Origin: Cylindrotheca closterium
Taxonomy: Eukaryota > Bacillariophyta > Bacillariophyceae > Bacillariales > Bacillariaceae
Reading direction: 5' to 3'
Assembly: GCA_933822405.4 (NCBI GenBank)
Contig: CAKOGP040002313.1
Location: forward strand, 611,364-675,363
DNA: 64,000 nt
Positions 21,708-31,880 of this stretch are shown one piece after another. Each line of letters starts with the position of its first letter. The first letter of the stretch is position 1. The position numbers and the translations under genes were made by a program. Below the pieces are notes generated by a model. It was given only the letters and a program-made list of their open reading frames with translations, was not told the DNA's origin and searched no databases.

Positions 21708-22267
21708 CTGAATAGAGCATGAATAATATGCTAACGCATAATGTATGACTATTCATTCTCTCTAGACTTTTAATAGATTAACGACTAGTAAACATCGGGT
21801 GGTATGAGTCGAAATGAAAAACCTACAGTAGTCGTACGGTCGATGTCTTCGGTCTACGGTACCAGGTACCAGGTACACTGTCCCTACCGGTACCTATGCG
21901 CGCGTGTACGTGTACGTTCGTCTGTCCCTTCGAATTTTTTGTGGAGCTAAACTTTTCGCTCGGTAACGGTTTTCAATTCGAACCATGGTCTCATAATTTT
22001 CAAATTCACGAAGAAATCCGATCGACAGCTCAACAAGGTCGGTTGAGAACAAAGCAATCTTGTGACCAACTCGTTCAACTGACGGAAGAGAAAGTCGAGG
22101 AACTAGAACCGCTTGATTTACTGTAGTTGATCTGATAACAGTTGCATTGGCATCTGTCTCTTCTTGCAAGAAGGCCAAGTTCCGTTTCAGGCTGTGAATT
22201 TCTTTCTTTCTGGTTTGTTCCAACGGTTTCAGCGAAATTATCATAGTCGACAACTTTGTAGCAAAGA
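21708..22267. other. Intergenic region (560 bp)
   Basis: Lies between PP1 and MadBub. It contains the GGTACCA array at 21858-21876 and TACCGGTACC at 21885-21894, followed by an alternating GCGCGTGTACGTGTACG stretch. The remainder is presumed MadBub promoter and 5'UTR. Confidence 0.5.
21858..21894 (+). repeat. Tandem GGTACCA array plus TACCGGTACC
   Basis: Two GGTACCA units plus GGTAC form two overlapping GGTACCAGGTAC copies; the palindromic core TACCGGTA follows eight bases later. It is intergenic, about 380 bp before the MadBub start. Confidence 0.7.
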
Positions 22268-25200
22268 ATGAGTGCGACAGAATGGGAACAGAGCAAGGAA
22301 AATGCAGCTCCTTTACGTCGTGGCCGTAAGGTGGAAACTTTGGCACCAAAAGCATTTGGGATCAGCAATCGCGACAAGACAGAAAGAGTGATTGATAAAT
22401 TTGAAAGGTTGGTTCGACCTTCAGAGGACCCTGATGTAACAGAAATGGAAAATGATCCCTTGGAACACTGGCTATCATATATCAAGTTTTACCAGGAGTC
22501 GTTTCCTTCGGATACACACGAACAATTTCTCTTGATGGAGCGTTGTACACGAGCTCTCATCAAAATGCGCCAGTACGCCAACGATGATCGTTTCATTGGA
22601 GTTTGTGCCAAATATGCTGACAAAACGAAGGAGCCGATGATTGTTTTCAAATATTTGCACCAAGAAAAGATTGGAACGGAGAGTGCACTCCTTTGGATCG
22701 CTTGGGCCTTTGTAGCCGAGCGAAATAATGACTTTCAATTTGCAGAACAGATCTTCAAAAAGGGCATTAGCAAGAATGCTCAACCACTGCAGCTGCTAAA
22801 GACTCGACATCGTCAGTTTGAACGACGAATGAGTAGGAATTGGATGAATTCTTCGCAGCAAAGTGATCAAATTGACGACGAAGATGATGATACGGAAAGG
22901 CGAAGCGTTCTTGGCGGAACATCGAGACCTCGAAGGGGTACCAGCATGATGCGCCAAACGGAACGCACTAGGACGTTTGGTGTTCGGCAGAATCGTCGTT
23001 CTACTCGTCAAACCAGTAATGCAAACTCGAACACAAGCACTACCAATGATTTTTCTGTTTTTGAAGACGAAGAAACTGGTTATGATGGATACAACTTGGA
23101 CCAATCGCATGGGACAGGACGGGTCATTGAAACGCATGCAGAGAGGAAAAAGGAGAATACGATGGAAGCAGAGCGATGGAATGAAAGAGGTGGACTTCGA
23201 AGAGGGCAAGAAGCACACCAACGGTCGCACAGTAAGGGGCCACCACCTGCTTTTGCGGTTTTTGTTGATGAAGAGTGCGTTGCTCAACACGAGGCCGAGG
23301 AGGTGACAAATCAAGCAGAAGCGGATCATCATAGAAGATGTCGAGATGATAGAACATTTCGAGAACGGGATGATGAAGGCATGGTAAGAGTGAAAGCTGT
23401 TGTGAAGGTTTATGATTTATTGGATCAATCCTTTCTAAATTGTTTTATTTTGCTCCTACTACAGGGAGAAAAGCTAGCGAAAGATCCCCTCAGATACTTA
23501 CGCGACCGCACTCAACTTGAATCTGATACTGCTGTTGATAGCAAACAGAAGAGTGAGCTAGCGAAGAAGCCAGCTGCAAGCGTCCCGAAATCCAAGAGTG
23601 GACGTAAGCAAAAGAAAGGAACAGGGTTCGATTTGCGATTGCTTCGTAACAATCAAGGGGACGAGCAGAGCTTCGAGGAGGCCCGTGCCAATGCAAAATG
23701 TTTTTTCCTCCTTCCATCATCAGAAAACTTCAATTTGCTACATACTGTCGTCAGCGACGATCAAAGCTCTCAAATGGACCTGGATGAGAGTTCAGACGGC
23801 ATGTCGATAGGTGAATTTCCCGAAGGGCTTGCAACCAACACAAGCAACCCCCACAACTCTGTAGATGCTCGGAACGACTCAATTGTCAGCAAGAAATCAG
23901 TCTTCGGAGCTTCTAGCTTTGATGGCAGCTTGAACCGAACAGCTATTTCAACAGCCAGTTCAACCGTTGATGAAATCGGTGCGGTTGGCGTACCAACAAG
24001 AAAAGAAGAAGAGACGATCAATACAAAGTTCGCAATGAGAGAGCTAAGCATGATGTTCTCCAGTCCCGCAGTCGGGGCCGATGATATGGTGAGAAAGACT
24101 GAGAGGGCAATTCTCAATAAATCAACGAGTGCAAATGATTCGTATGATCATGTCATGAACATCATGGACCACCAACAAATGAATAACTCAATATTCAACA
24201 TCGAAGAAGACGAGAACAACGAGAACGATGGCGAGCGCAACTATGAAGGACGGGGGTCGTCTAGTCCAGGATTTCATGAAATGGCACTCAAAGAAATTGA
24301 AGGGGCTCAGGACGCCGCAAACTCCTTGTCCTGCCGTGCTCAACAGAGAAGGGGCATTCCTGGAGAGCTATCTCAAGAGAACCCGTTGAGCCGAAATGAA
24401 GTCGAACTTCACTCAGACGCTGGTTTTCAAATTTTTGAGGAGGATAGGGTGAACGAGAACCAAGCTATAGCATCAACGAAAGCAAAGTCAATGTTCGCAA
24501 TCTTCCAAGATGAAGACGACAATACAAGGACAAAACCCCCAGCAGCAAAAGCATCATTTGGTATCTTCGAAGATGAAGTAGAAACGAAGGAACCTAAACC
24601 TCCAGCATCGAAATCAACTTTCACAATCTTTGACGACGAAGCAGAGAGCTCGACCTCTAGACTATCAAAAGAGAAATCTTCGTTTGCAATCTTTCAAGAT
24701 GAGCAAGACAGCACGGCAGTCCAGTCGTTTTCTCGGGAATCACGCAATGGACGCTCTTCAAAGGCACCTGGGTTTTCAATTTTTGATGAAGAGAAGAGAA
24801 TCTCTTCCGCTAACGACGTTAAGCAGTCCCCACAATCTTCACATACGGCATCTGATAATGGTGAAACAGCAACATTGTCCCTATTTGAGGGCGCTATTGG
24901 AATGCTGGCCGGAAACGACGACAGTAATTGCTCTGGACGCTCTGAGCCTAGCGTAAATGAGGACCGAAAAAGACAGAGCAGCGGCGACACTGCATCAATA
25001 TCGCTATTCAACGAAGCATTTGCCGAGTTCGGAATTGAGACAAGCGAGAAAGGCCTCTCCCAGGAAAAGCCGCCCTCTGCGTCCTCAAAGAAACACAAGT
25101 TCGATATCTTTGTGGACGAGAGTACGCGTGATGCAAAAGTAAGCTAAAGAGCCATATGGCAGTGATGACACCTTAGAACCGCTCACAGAGAGATTATTTT

Positions 25201-26513
25201 GCGTTTTGATGAAAGAGGGCATGTCGTAGCAGGTTCCAACAGAAGCGACGGGATCCTATAGATATCGATGCTGATCGGCAAAACGCATCTGTAGACTACC
25301 TGAAGGTTCACGAACATGAAAGCCAAGAGGCACTCCAACATCTTCAGAGGTCATCTGTCGTCCCACGTAGCAATGTCTCGCTCACGGATCTTCTTTCCAG
25401 CGCTGGTGATTCTTTCGATCTTCCTCACTTGCTCGTACCTAAGTTACTTCTTCGAAAAAGTGTCATACCTTCCAAGGCTAAGTTGTGCATTGGTGGGAAA
25501 TACTCTGGACGAATATGTAATGAACTAGGAAGGGGTACATATGGTGTTGTTGTTCTCATGAAAAAGCACAAGACCGAAGAAGTAATGGCCGTGAAGTCAC
25601 AAACGCCAACTTCATGTTTGGCATTGGAATATCAGAATCTTCGTCGACTAGAAGAACGAGTCTCGTCAAAGCAAGGCTGTCACCCCTTTCCCAAACCACT
25701 TTCGTTCATTTCTCTGGCGGACGGTGGAATTTTGACCATGACTGCAGGATCCAAGTCTGGACTAAATTTGGTCGACATGGTGAACATCTATAGGGTCAAG
25801 CTTGGCGAGACTGTCCCCGAGCTTCTTGCATTACACTACACTTCGCGAATGCTAAAGCATATTGAAACAATGCACCGGCACGGAAGAATACTTGTAAGTC
25901 TCATCACTCTTATGCTTTGGACCCCACCAAGAGCTGTCTCTCATCACGGTTATTATAGCATTGTGATGTGAAGCCAGACAATTTTGTACTGTGCAAACTC
26001 GATTGTCCGGACAATGCCTATCGACAAATCGAGTATTCGGATCTCTTTTTAGTTGATTTTGGTCGTTCCGTCGACCTAGACCTTTATTCTAACCAGTTTC
26101 GTGATGCTCGGAATGCAATGTTTCGTGGAAATGCTTCTTGTCCGGAAGCCAGGTGTATTGCCATGAGAAATGGTATGCCATGGTCCTATGACATTGACAC
26201 ATTTGGAATACTGTCTTCAGCACATATCCTACTCTTCGGAAATCACATGGAGCTACGGCAGAGCAGAGACTCAAGATGGCACATTCAACATCGATTTCGG
26301 CGGTACTGGAACAAGGACCTATGGAGTGAAATTTTCAATTCGTTGATGTATCCTGACGAGGAGACAGGGTTCGCACTTGAAAGTAGAGTACGCAACTTGC
26401 GTAGCCTTTACGAAAAGATAAACGATTGTATAAAAGGGGACGAAGCAAAGATTACAGCGCTCTTGAAACGCCAAGCAGCTCTCTTACCTAAGCGACGAGA
26501 CCAAATGGGTTGA
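22268..26513 (+). CDS. MadBub spindle-checkpoint kinase (BUB1/BUBR1-type) with expanded ABBA motif array
   Basis: Four exons, 22268-23383, 23465-25138, 25243-25893 and 25959-26513, about 1331 aa. The start of exon 3 is least certain. Order: KEN box at residues 10-12 (SKENAAPL); Mad3/Bub1 TPR region (PLEHWLSYIKFYQ... to about 190); ABBA-type FSVFED (262), second KEN (295-297), FAVFVD (329), which is the conserved ABBA-KEN2-ABBA cassette; then seven further matches FQIFEE (693), FAIFQD (716), FGIFED (737), FTIFDD (758), FAIFQD (779), FSIFDE (809) and FDIFVD (918). A C-terminal kinase has GRGTYG, MAVK, HCDVKPDN and DFG, so it is probably active. MadBub proteins inhibit APC/C-Cdc20 and phosphorylate histone H2A at kinetochores. 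Intron 1 (81 nt) has no in-frame stop. Confidence 0.92.
24425..24790 (+). repeat. Tandem ABBA-motif repeat region, 21-residue (63-nt) core period
   Basis: Within MadBub exon 2, six Fx[IV]Fx[DE] motifs start at 24425, 24494, 24557, 24620, 24683 and 24773. Four successive starts (24494 to 24683) are exactly 63 nt apart. The motif codons differ synonymously between units (ttc/ttt, gaa/gag), so the units are not a fresh DNA duplication; the protein motif appears to be what is conserved. Confidence 0.88.
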
Positions 26514-26802
26514 ATCTCCATGTATTTTGGCAAGACGACATAATAATTATGGCTGGCTATCCTACAGTATGAACATACGAAGTAGCTGGATATCTTGCCA
26601 CCTTTAAATCTCATAACGCACATTGTACAAATCAATGGTCTATACTGGTAAGCTACAGTACTTGTGTCGTCACACTGACATCGTTCGCGCCGTTTGCGTT
26701 ACACCAGTTGGTGCGTTTCACCGACCACTTCGATTCGATTCAGATTCAAAAGAAAACGAGAAGAAAAGAAAACCAAACAGCTACGGTACTGTTACAGAAA
26801 CA

Positions 26803-27221
26803 ATGCAAACATCCCTGGGTTGTTCGGCGAGCTCTCTGGCCTCTGTTCTTTTGTTGGCAACAGGATTGCTCTATGTAGTGGTACAATTTAGGGACTCAGG
26901 TTCAAAGGTGAGCCAAATGCATATCCAGTACGGAGTTAACCTTTCCGTCACTGACCATCATTTATCTCCGCTCCTCAGGCGAGTGGTGCGATAGTGTCCA
27001 TGCCCATGATCGGTATGTCTAATAGTCGAGGTCCATGGCCAAAGTGCGTCGGTATGACAGGTGACAACTGCGCGGAATATATCGAGACTTCAACGGAGAA
27101 TATCCACACAACTATCATCCAGCCTTCAGACACAGATCAGGGTAAAAAGTTTGATGAGAGGAGAGTGCGCATCTACGTCGACGACGACGATCTTGTATTT
27201 ATCATTCCGCGACTGGGCTGA
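26803..27221 (+). CDS. Potato inhibitor I-type serine protease inhibitor with N-terminal membrane/signal segment
   Basis: Two exons, 26803-26907 and 26979-27221 (intron 26908-26978, GTGAGC...CAG), 115 aa. Residues about 12-28 are hydrophobic (ASSLASVLLLATGLLYVVV), a signal peptide or anchor. The rest matches the eglin/CI-2 fold: GPWPKCVGMTG...CAEYIE, then the inhibitory loop, then RRVRIYVDDDD...IPRLG. Counting from the conserved RVR strand, the P1 residue is Lys (QGKKFDE), which predicts inhibition of trypsin-like or Lys-accepting proteases. Potato inhibitor I members have no disulfide or one; two Cys are present here (positions in KCVGM and NCAEY). Family call is good; target and site of action are unknown. 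Confidence 0.75.
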
Positions 27222-27306
27222 AGAAGCGGAGTTTTCGTATACAATCTATGCAATCCTAAGTCAAACTCCTTCGCCGATTCTAGAAGTTGCTTTCATACTA
27301 CTATTT

Positions 27307-29238
27307 TTATATTTCTTTCGTTGACCCATCGGCTCGTAGGAACAAATGATAGACTGGGTTATCAGTCTCTTCCGTATACCTGTAGCCCAATGTATCCAGG
27401 AATCGTGCGAGGTCGTGCTCGTGTTCACCGCTTTCTGGAGCTTGGATTCCTACAAGCACTCGTCCAAAGTCGTCCCCGTGATTTCTATAGTGAAACAAGG
27501 AGACATTCAAGTCAATATCAAGGCTCAAAAGGAACCGTTGCAATGCACCTGGAGATTCTGGGAAATCGAACCGGAAGAGGCGTTCATGTGGAACACTTGA
27601 TCGTCCACCAGCAAGGTGACGAACGTGGCCTTTTGCCAACTCATTTTGACTGACATCCAAGCACGAAAAGCCATCCTCTTGGAGGCTGCTCATTACACCA
27701 TCAAAATCGTTCTCAATAGTTGTGACTGGTTGGAAGGAAATCAAGACATGTGCATCACCTTCGCTTGCATATCGATACGAAAATTCAGTGACGTTTCTTG
27801 GCCAAATGAGTGAATACAAGGCACGGAAGGATCCAGGAGTTTCAGGGATTGTGACAGCAACTGTTCTTTCGGAGCCATCAGCACGCTCGGAAACGAATCT
27901 CAGACGATCAAAGTCCATATTTGCACCCGATGTGATACCGACAAGAGTTTGGCCAGTGATTTCATTCTCTTCCACATATTTCTTCATCCCGGCGACTGCC
28001 AATGCTCCTGCTGGTTCCAGGACAACGCGGCTGCAGTGTATACAACGTTAGTTATCATCACGACTGCCTGGAAGCTGTTTACTGTTGCATAACTTACGCA
28101 TCGTTGTAGCTTAGTTTGATTGCATTGCAAATCTGATCAGTATTGACCGTGATCATGTCATCAACCAATTTGTTGCACACTCGAAATGTTTCAGTTCCAA
28201 TTGTCTTCACTGCGGCCCCATCCGCGAACAAACCAACACTATCAAGTGTCACTACTTTACCCTCACGCAGCGAGGATGTCATGCCCGCGGCATCTTCAGC
28301 CTCAACTCCAATGACCTTGACAGATGGTCGAACCCTCTTGACGTATGCAGCAATCCCAGCAAGCATTCCACCACCACCACAGCAGACAAAGATAGCGTCT
28401 AATGGGCGACTGACGCAAGACTTCAAGATTTCCATCCCAATGGTTCCCTGGCCCGCAATTACATAAGGATCATCGAAAGGATGAATCATAGTCATCCCCT
28501 CGTCGTTCTGTAAACGCTTTGCTTCTCCAGCTGCTTCATCATAGTTGTTACCAAATAATCGGACTTCGACGGTTGGACCCCCATGAGTTCGAACCGCGTT
28601 GACTTTGATCGAAGGAGTAGCCAAAGGCATGACAATTACGGCATTGCAGCCCAGCATTTTTGCCGACATGGCAACTCCTTGGGCGTGATTACCAGCCGAA
28701 CATGCAACCACCCCCTTATCTAGCTCCTCACTTGAAAGATGCGCCATTTTATTGTAAGCTCCTCTGATCTTGAAGGAGAAAACAGGTTGTGTATCTTCTC
28801 GTTTCAGGAGAACGTTATTTTGCAAGTGCTGTACAGTTGTTTAGAGAAGGAGCTAGAGGTGAATTCTGTAGCATTGCAATGGATACATACCGAACTGAGG
28901 TTCTTCGCCTCTTGTAACTCTGTCTCAATTGCTGCTTCGTACACTCTTGCGTTCAATATTCGGCCAAGATACCCAACTGCGTGCGCCTTGGAATTTAGGA
29001 GGACTGGCTGGGAAGCAGTTGCAGAGTCTCCATCTGTTTGTGAAGGGAAGGACACCATTTCTGTAGTACCTCCCTTCCTGTCGTTGAATACCTCATCATC
29101 GAAATCATCATCGAAGTCATCTGATCGCGCTGAAGTTGATTTGAATCGTTGTAAATTGAATTGAACGAAACCTCGTCCAGTGAAGCATCTCGCAGCTCCA
29201 CTGCGGGAAAGTAGTCGAGTAGCGGGTGGAGAGAACAT
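27307..29238 (-). CDS. ilvA: Threonine deaminase (threonine ammonia-lyase), biosynthetic
   Basis: Three exons on the minus strand, 29238-28891, 28828-28098 and 28030-27307 (introns 62 and 67 nt, GT-AG), 600 aa. It converts threonine to 2-oxobutyrate, the committed step of isoleucine synthesis. The PLP lysine lies in VFSFKIRGAYNKM; the phosphate loop CGGGGMLAGI and SAGNHAQGVA are present. The C-terminus has two ACT-like regulatory regions (GSERTVAVTIPETPGSF... and LFRFDFPESPGALQRF...), as in isoleucine-inhibited enzymes. The N-terminus is Arg/Ser-rich without acidic residues for about 38 residues, resembling an organelle presequence; there is no secretory signal, so a mitochondrial location is inferred. 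Confidence 0.93.
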
Positions 29239-29480
29239 AGAAGAGAGGCAATATCAACGTTGCAGAATGAGAACCTTCGCTGGTTTCTTCTTTGATGACA
29301 GCGGACAAATCGAGCTTTGACTGTCTTCTAACCTCCTTCAAATAAATTTGAGAGAAATCGAAAATTGAAAGGCTCATGTTTTGACAGAACTTTTTTGAAC
29401 GTCATGCGACGTGGCTTGAGTCGGACGAATCAATCAGTCAATCGTGATTGAAATCCATCCATGCTACAATAGTATCACTT

Positions 29481-30482
29481 TTATAGTACAGCATTATCTA
29501 TGAGGCGTACCGATCCAACCTTGCATGCAATTGATATGATTGCGCCTGCTTCGTCCACAGTTTCTAAAGGTTGCATTGTTGCTTTGCTGTCCACGGTAAT
29601 GTACTGGATTTCAGACACCAGTGGTTCACTCTCCAGCCCTTTTCTGACGACATTAATCAGTGCTGCGCTTTCAATGGTCTTCTTCTCTTTAAATAGTGCC
29701 TTTGCTGCGCTTAGGGAACGATAGATCACTGGGGCACCTGCTCTCTCGTCTGGCTTGAGATAGGCATTCCGGCTGGACATGGCGAGCCCATCGTCTTCTC
29801 GGATTGTATCCATTACAACAACATTCAAGTCCATGTCTAGATCTTCTACGACTCTTTTGATTAGGACACACTGAGCAGCATCTTTCTGACCAAAGTAAGC
29901 GTTTGTTGGTTTAACAATATTGAACAGCTTGGTGACGATGGTGGCAACTCCAGAAAAATGACCTGGCCGTGATCGCCCCTCTGCAGTATCATCAAATCCT
30001 TGAGGATCAACTTTTGTGACATGGTTTTTGCCATACATATCATCAATTTTAGGAGCAAATAAATGGTCTACCCCATATTCTGCTAATAGCTCTGAATCCT
30101 TTTCAAGTCGTCTGGGATACTTGTCGAAGTCTTCATTAGGTCCAAATTGAGTAGGATTCACAAATATGGAGGCAACGACGATATCATTGTGCTTTCTGGC
30201 CTCACGGACAAGCGATAGGTGCCCATCATGCAGTGCACCCATTGTGGGGACAAAACCAATCTTTATGGAAGGTTGAAGTTCCCTTCGCATTGATCGAAAG
30301 GCCGATATTGATTGGTAAAGAATTGGAGTCGCTTTACTCTGAACTGATTGCATATTGATGTCTAAATTTATTGTGAGAGGAGCTTGCAATTGTCGACTGT
30401 ATGATACACGTTTGTTGCAGTGGCACGTTTGTTGACGTGCCTCGTATCTTCCGTTTTGATGATTTTTTTTGGATCGGTCCAT
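29481..30482 (-). CDS. panC: Pantothenate synthetase (pantoate-beta-alanine ligase)
   Basis: Single exon, 333 aa from the ATG at 30482; an in-frame ATG at 30353 (MQSVQSK...) is close to the bacterial start and is an alternative. It joins pantoate and beta-alanine with ATP to make pantothenate, the precursor of CoA. Signatures: GFVPTMGALHDGHLSLV (HIGH-type), SIFVNPTQFGPNEDFDKYP, YFGQKDAAQ, and DGLAMSSRNAYL (KMSKS-like). The extra N-terminal 40 residues are basic and may be a presequence. It follows the threonine deaminase gene on the same strand, 242 bp away. A 251-bp divergent spacer separates it from ChlM. Confidence 0.93.
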   Translation of the reverse strand: MDRSKKNHQNGRYEARQQTCHCNKRVSYSRQLQAPLTINLDINMQSVQSKATPILYQSISAFRSMRRELQPSIKIGFVPTMGALHDGHLSLVREARKHNDIVVASIFVNPTQFGPNEDFDKYPRRLEKDSELLAEYGVDHLFAPKIDDMYGKNHVTKVDPQGFDDTAEGRSRPGHFSGVATIVTKLFNIVKPTNAYFGQKDAAQCVLIKRVVEDLDMDLNVVVMDTIREDDGLAMSSRNAYLKPDERAGAPVIYRSLSAAKALFKEKKTIESAALINVVRKGLESEPLVSEIQYITVDSKATMQPLETVDEAGAIISIACKVGSVRLIDNAVL

Positions 30483-30733
30483 GTTGGGTTTTCTTCCGCC
30501 TTTGGTCAGGCCGTATGTCCGGCAAGTACACGTACATATATCTGGAATATAGAATCTCACTATCTGAATAAATGAAAATCATCTCATCATCCAGATAATC
30601 TGAAAACCATCATGATGCAAATCCAAAGTTGAAGTTCCCTTTACGTGTACTTCCACCTGGAGCGATTCTTCTTCAAATCTCCTGACGACAACTGTATCAA
30701 TTGAATTTCTTCACTTGTGTGTGTTGATCAAAG

Positions 30734-31589
30734 ATGAAGGCCTTCGCAATCATCACCCTCGCTTTTGCTGGAGCCTCCGCCTTTGCTCCTCAAGCATCCA
30801 CTCAAAAGACTTTTGCCTGTCTTCAATCCTCTGTGGATGATAAGACTGAAGTCCGCGAGTACTTCAACACAGAGGGATTCAATCGTTGGAACAAGATTTA
30901 TTCCGAGAGTGATGAGGTCAACTCCGTCCAACTTGATATCCGTACTGGTCATGATCAGACTATCCAAAAGATTTTGAACTGGGTCCAGGCTGATGGTGAC
31001 AATAAAGGAAAGACTTTCTGTGACTGCGGATGCGGCGTTGGCAGTCTTGCCATTCCACTCGCCCAAATGGGTAAGATTATCGAAGGCGCAACCCCATGAT
31101 TGCTCTCGAGGCAAGGAACATTTTATTCATGCTTTTTGTTCTGTTTTCATAGGTGCCAAGATTTCTGCCAGTGATATTTCCGACTCCATGGCCAACGAAG
31201 CTGCTCGTCGTGCCAAGGAAATGGGAATTAAGAATGCCAAATTCTACACTTCCGACTTGGAGTCCGTCACTGGAAAGTACAACACTGTAACTTGTGTTGA
31301 TGTTGCAATTCACTATCCTACCGAAAAGATGTCCGAGATGGTTGGCCACTTGTGTTCTTTAGCTCAAGACAGAGTTATCATTTCTTTCGCTCCCAAGACC
31401 TGGTACTACGTTTTCTTGAAGAAGATTGGAGAACTTTTCCCTGGCCCCAGCAAGACTACAAGAGCGTATTTGCACGAGGAAGAGGTTGTTAGACAGGCCT
31501 TGAGCAAGGCTGGATTTGAAGTTGCCAGAGACGAAATGACGGCAACCAACTTCTACTTCTCCAGACTTTTGGAAGCCAAGAGAGTATGA
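30734..31589 (+). CDS. chlM: Magnesium-protoporphyrin IX methyltransferase, plastid-targeted
   Basis: Two exons, 30734-31070 and 31153-31589 (intron 31071-31152, GTAAGA...TAG), 257 aa. It methylates Mg-protoporphyrin IX with SAM in chlorophyll synthesis. The presequence MKAFAIITLAFAGASAFAP is a textbook diatom signal peptide plus ASAFAP motif. The body has VREYFNTEGFNRWNKIYSE, the SAM motif FCDCGCGVGSLAIPLA, and TCVDVAIHYPTEKM, all typical of ChlM/BchM. The C-terminal FYFSRLLEAKRV ends the family fold. The best single clue that the organism has a complex red-derived plastid. Confidence 0.95.
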
Positions 31590-31880
31590 GCAGCTTGTTA
31601 TAAATACTAGTACATTATGGACATAGATATTCCTTTTGATAATTGAAATCGTTCTTGTTTGAAATCACTGCTAGCTGGCTTTGTCAGTCTGTGGACACTT
31701 CGAGGTACTTCCTTGCTGGATGTGTTTGAGGTGAACATCCCATTGTCACATTTTGGGAAGTACTTCCTTATATCATTAGTTTGACGTTTTGAATCTATCC
31801 GTGACTCCACCTTAAACGTGACTGAGATCAGAAATCGCAGCACAGCCATCAAAACACCAAGAATTTACCAATCAAACGAG

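Noticed and set aside
25316..25528. Separate small membrane protein starting at 25316 (MKAKRHSN...)
   Set aside because: It overlaps exon 3 of MadBub in another frame. The exon 3 frame reads continuously into the conserved BUB1 kinase domain.
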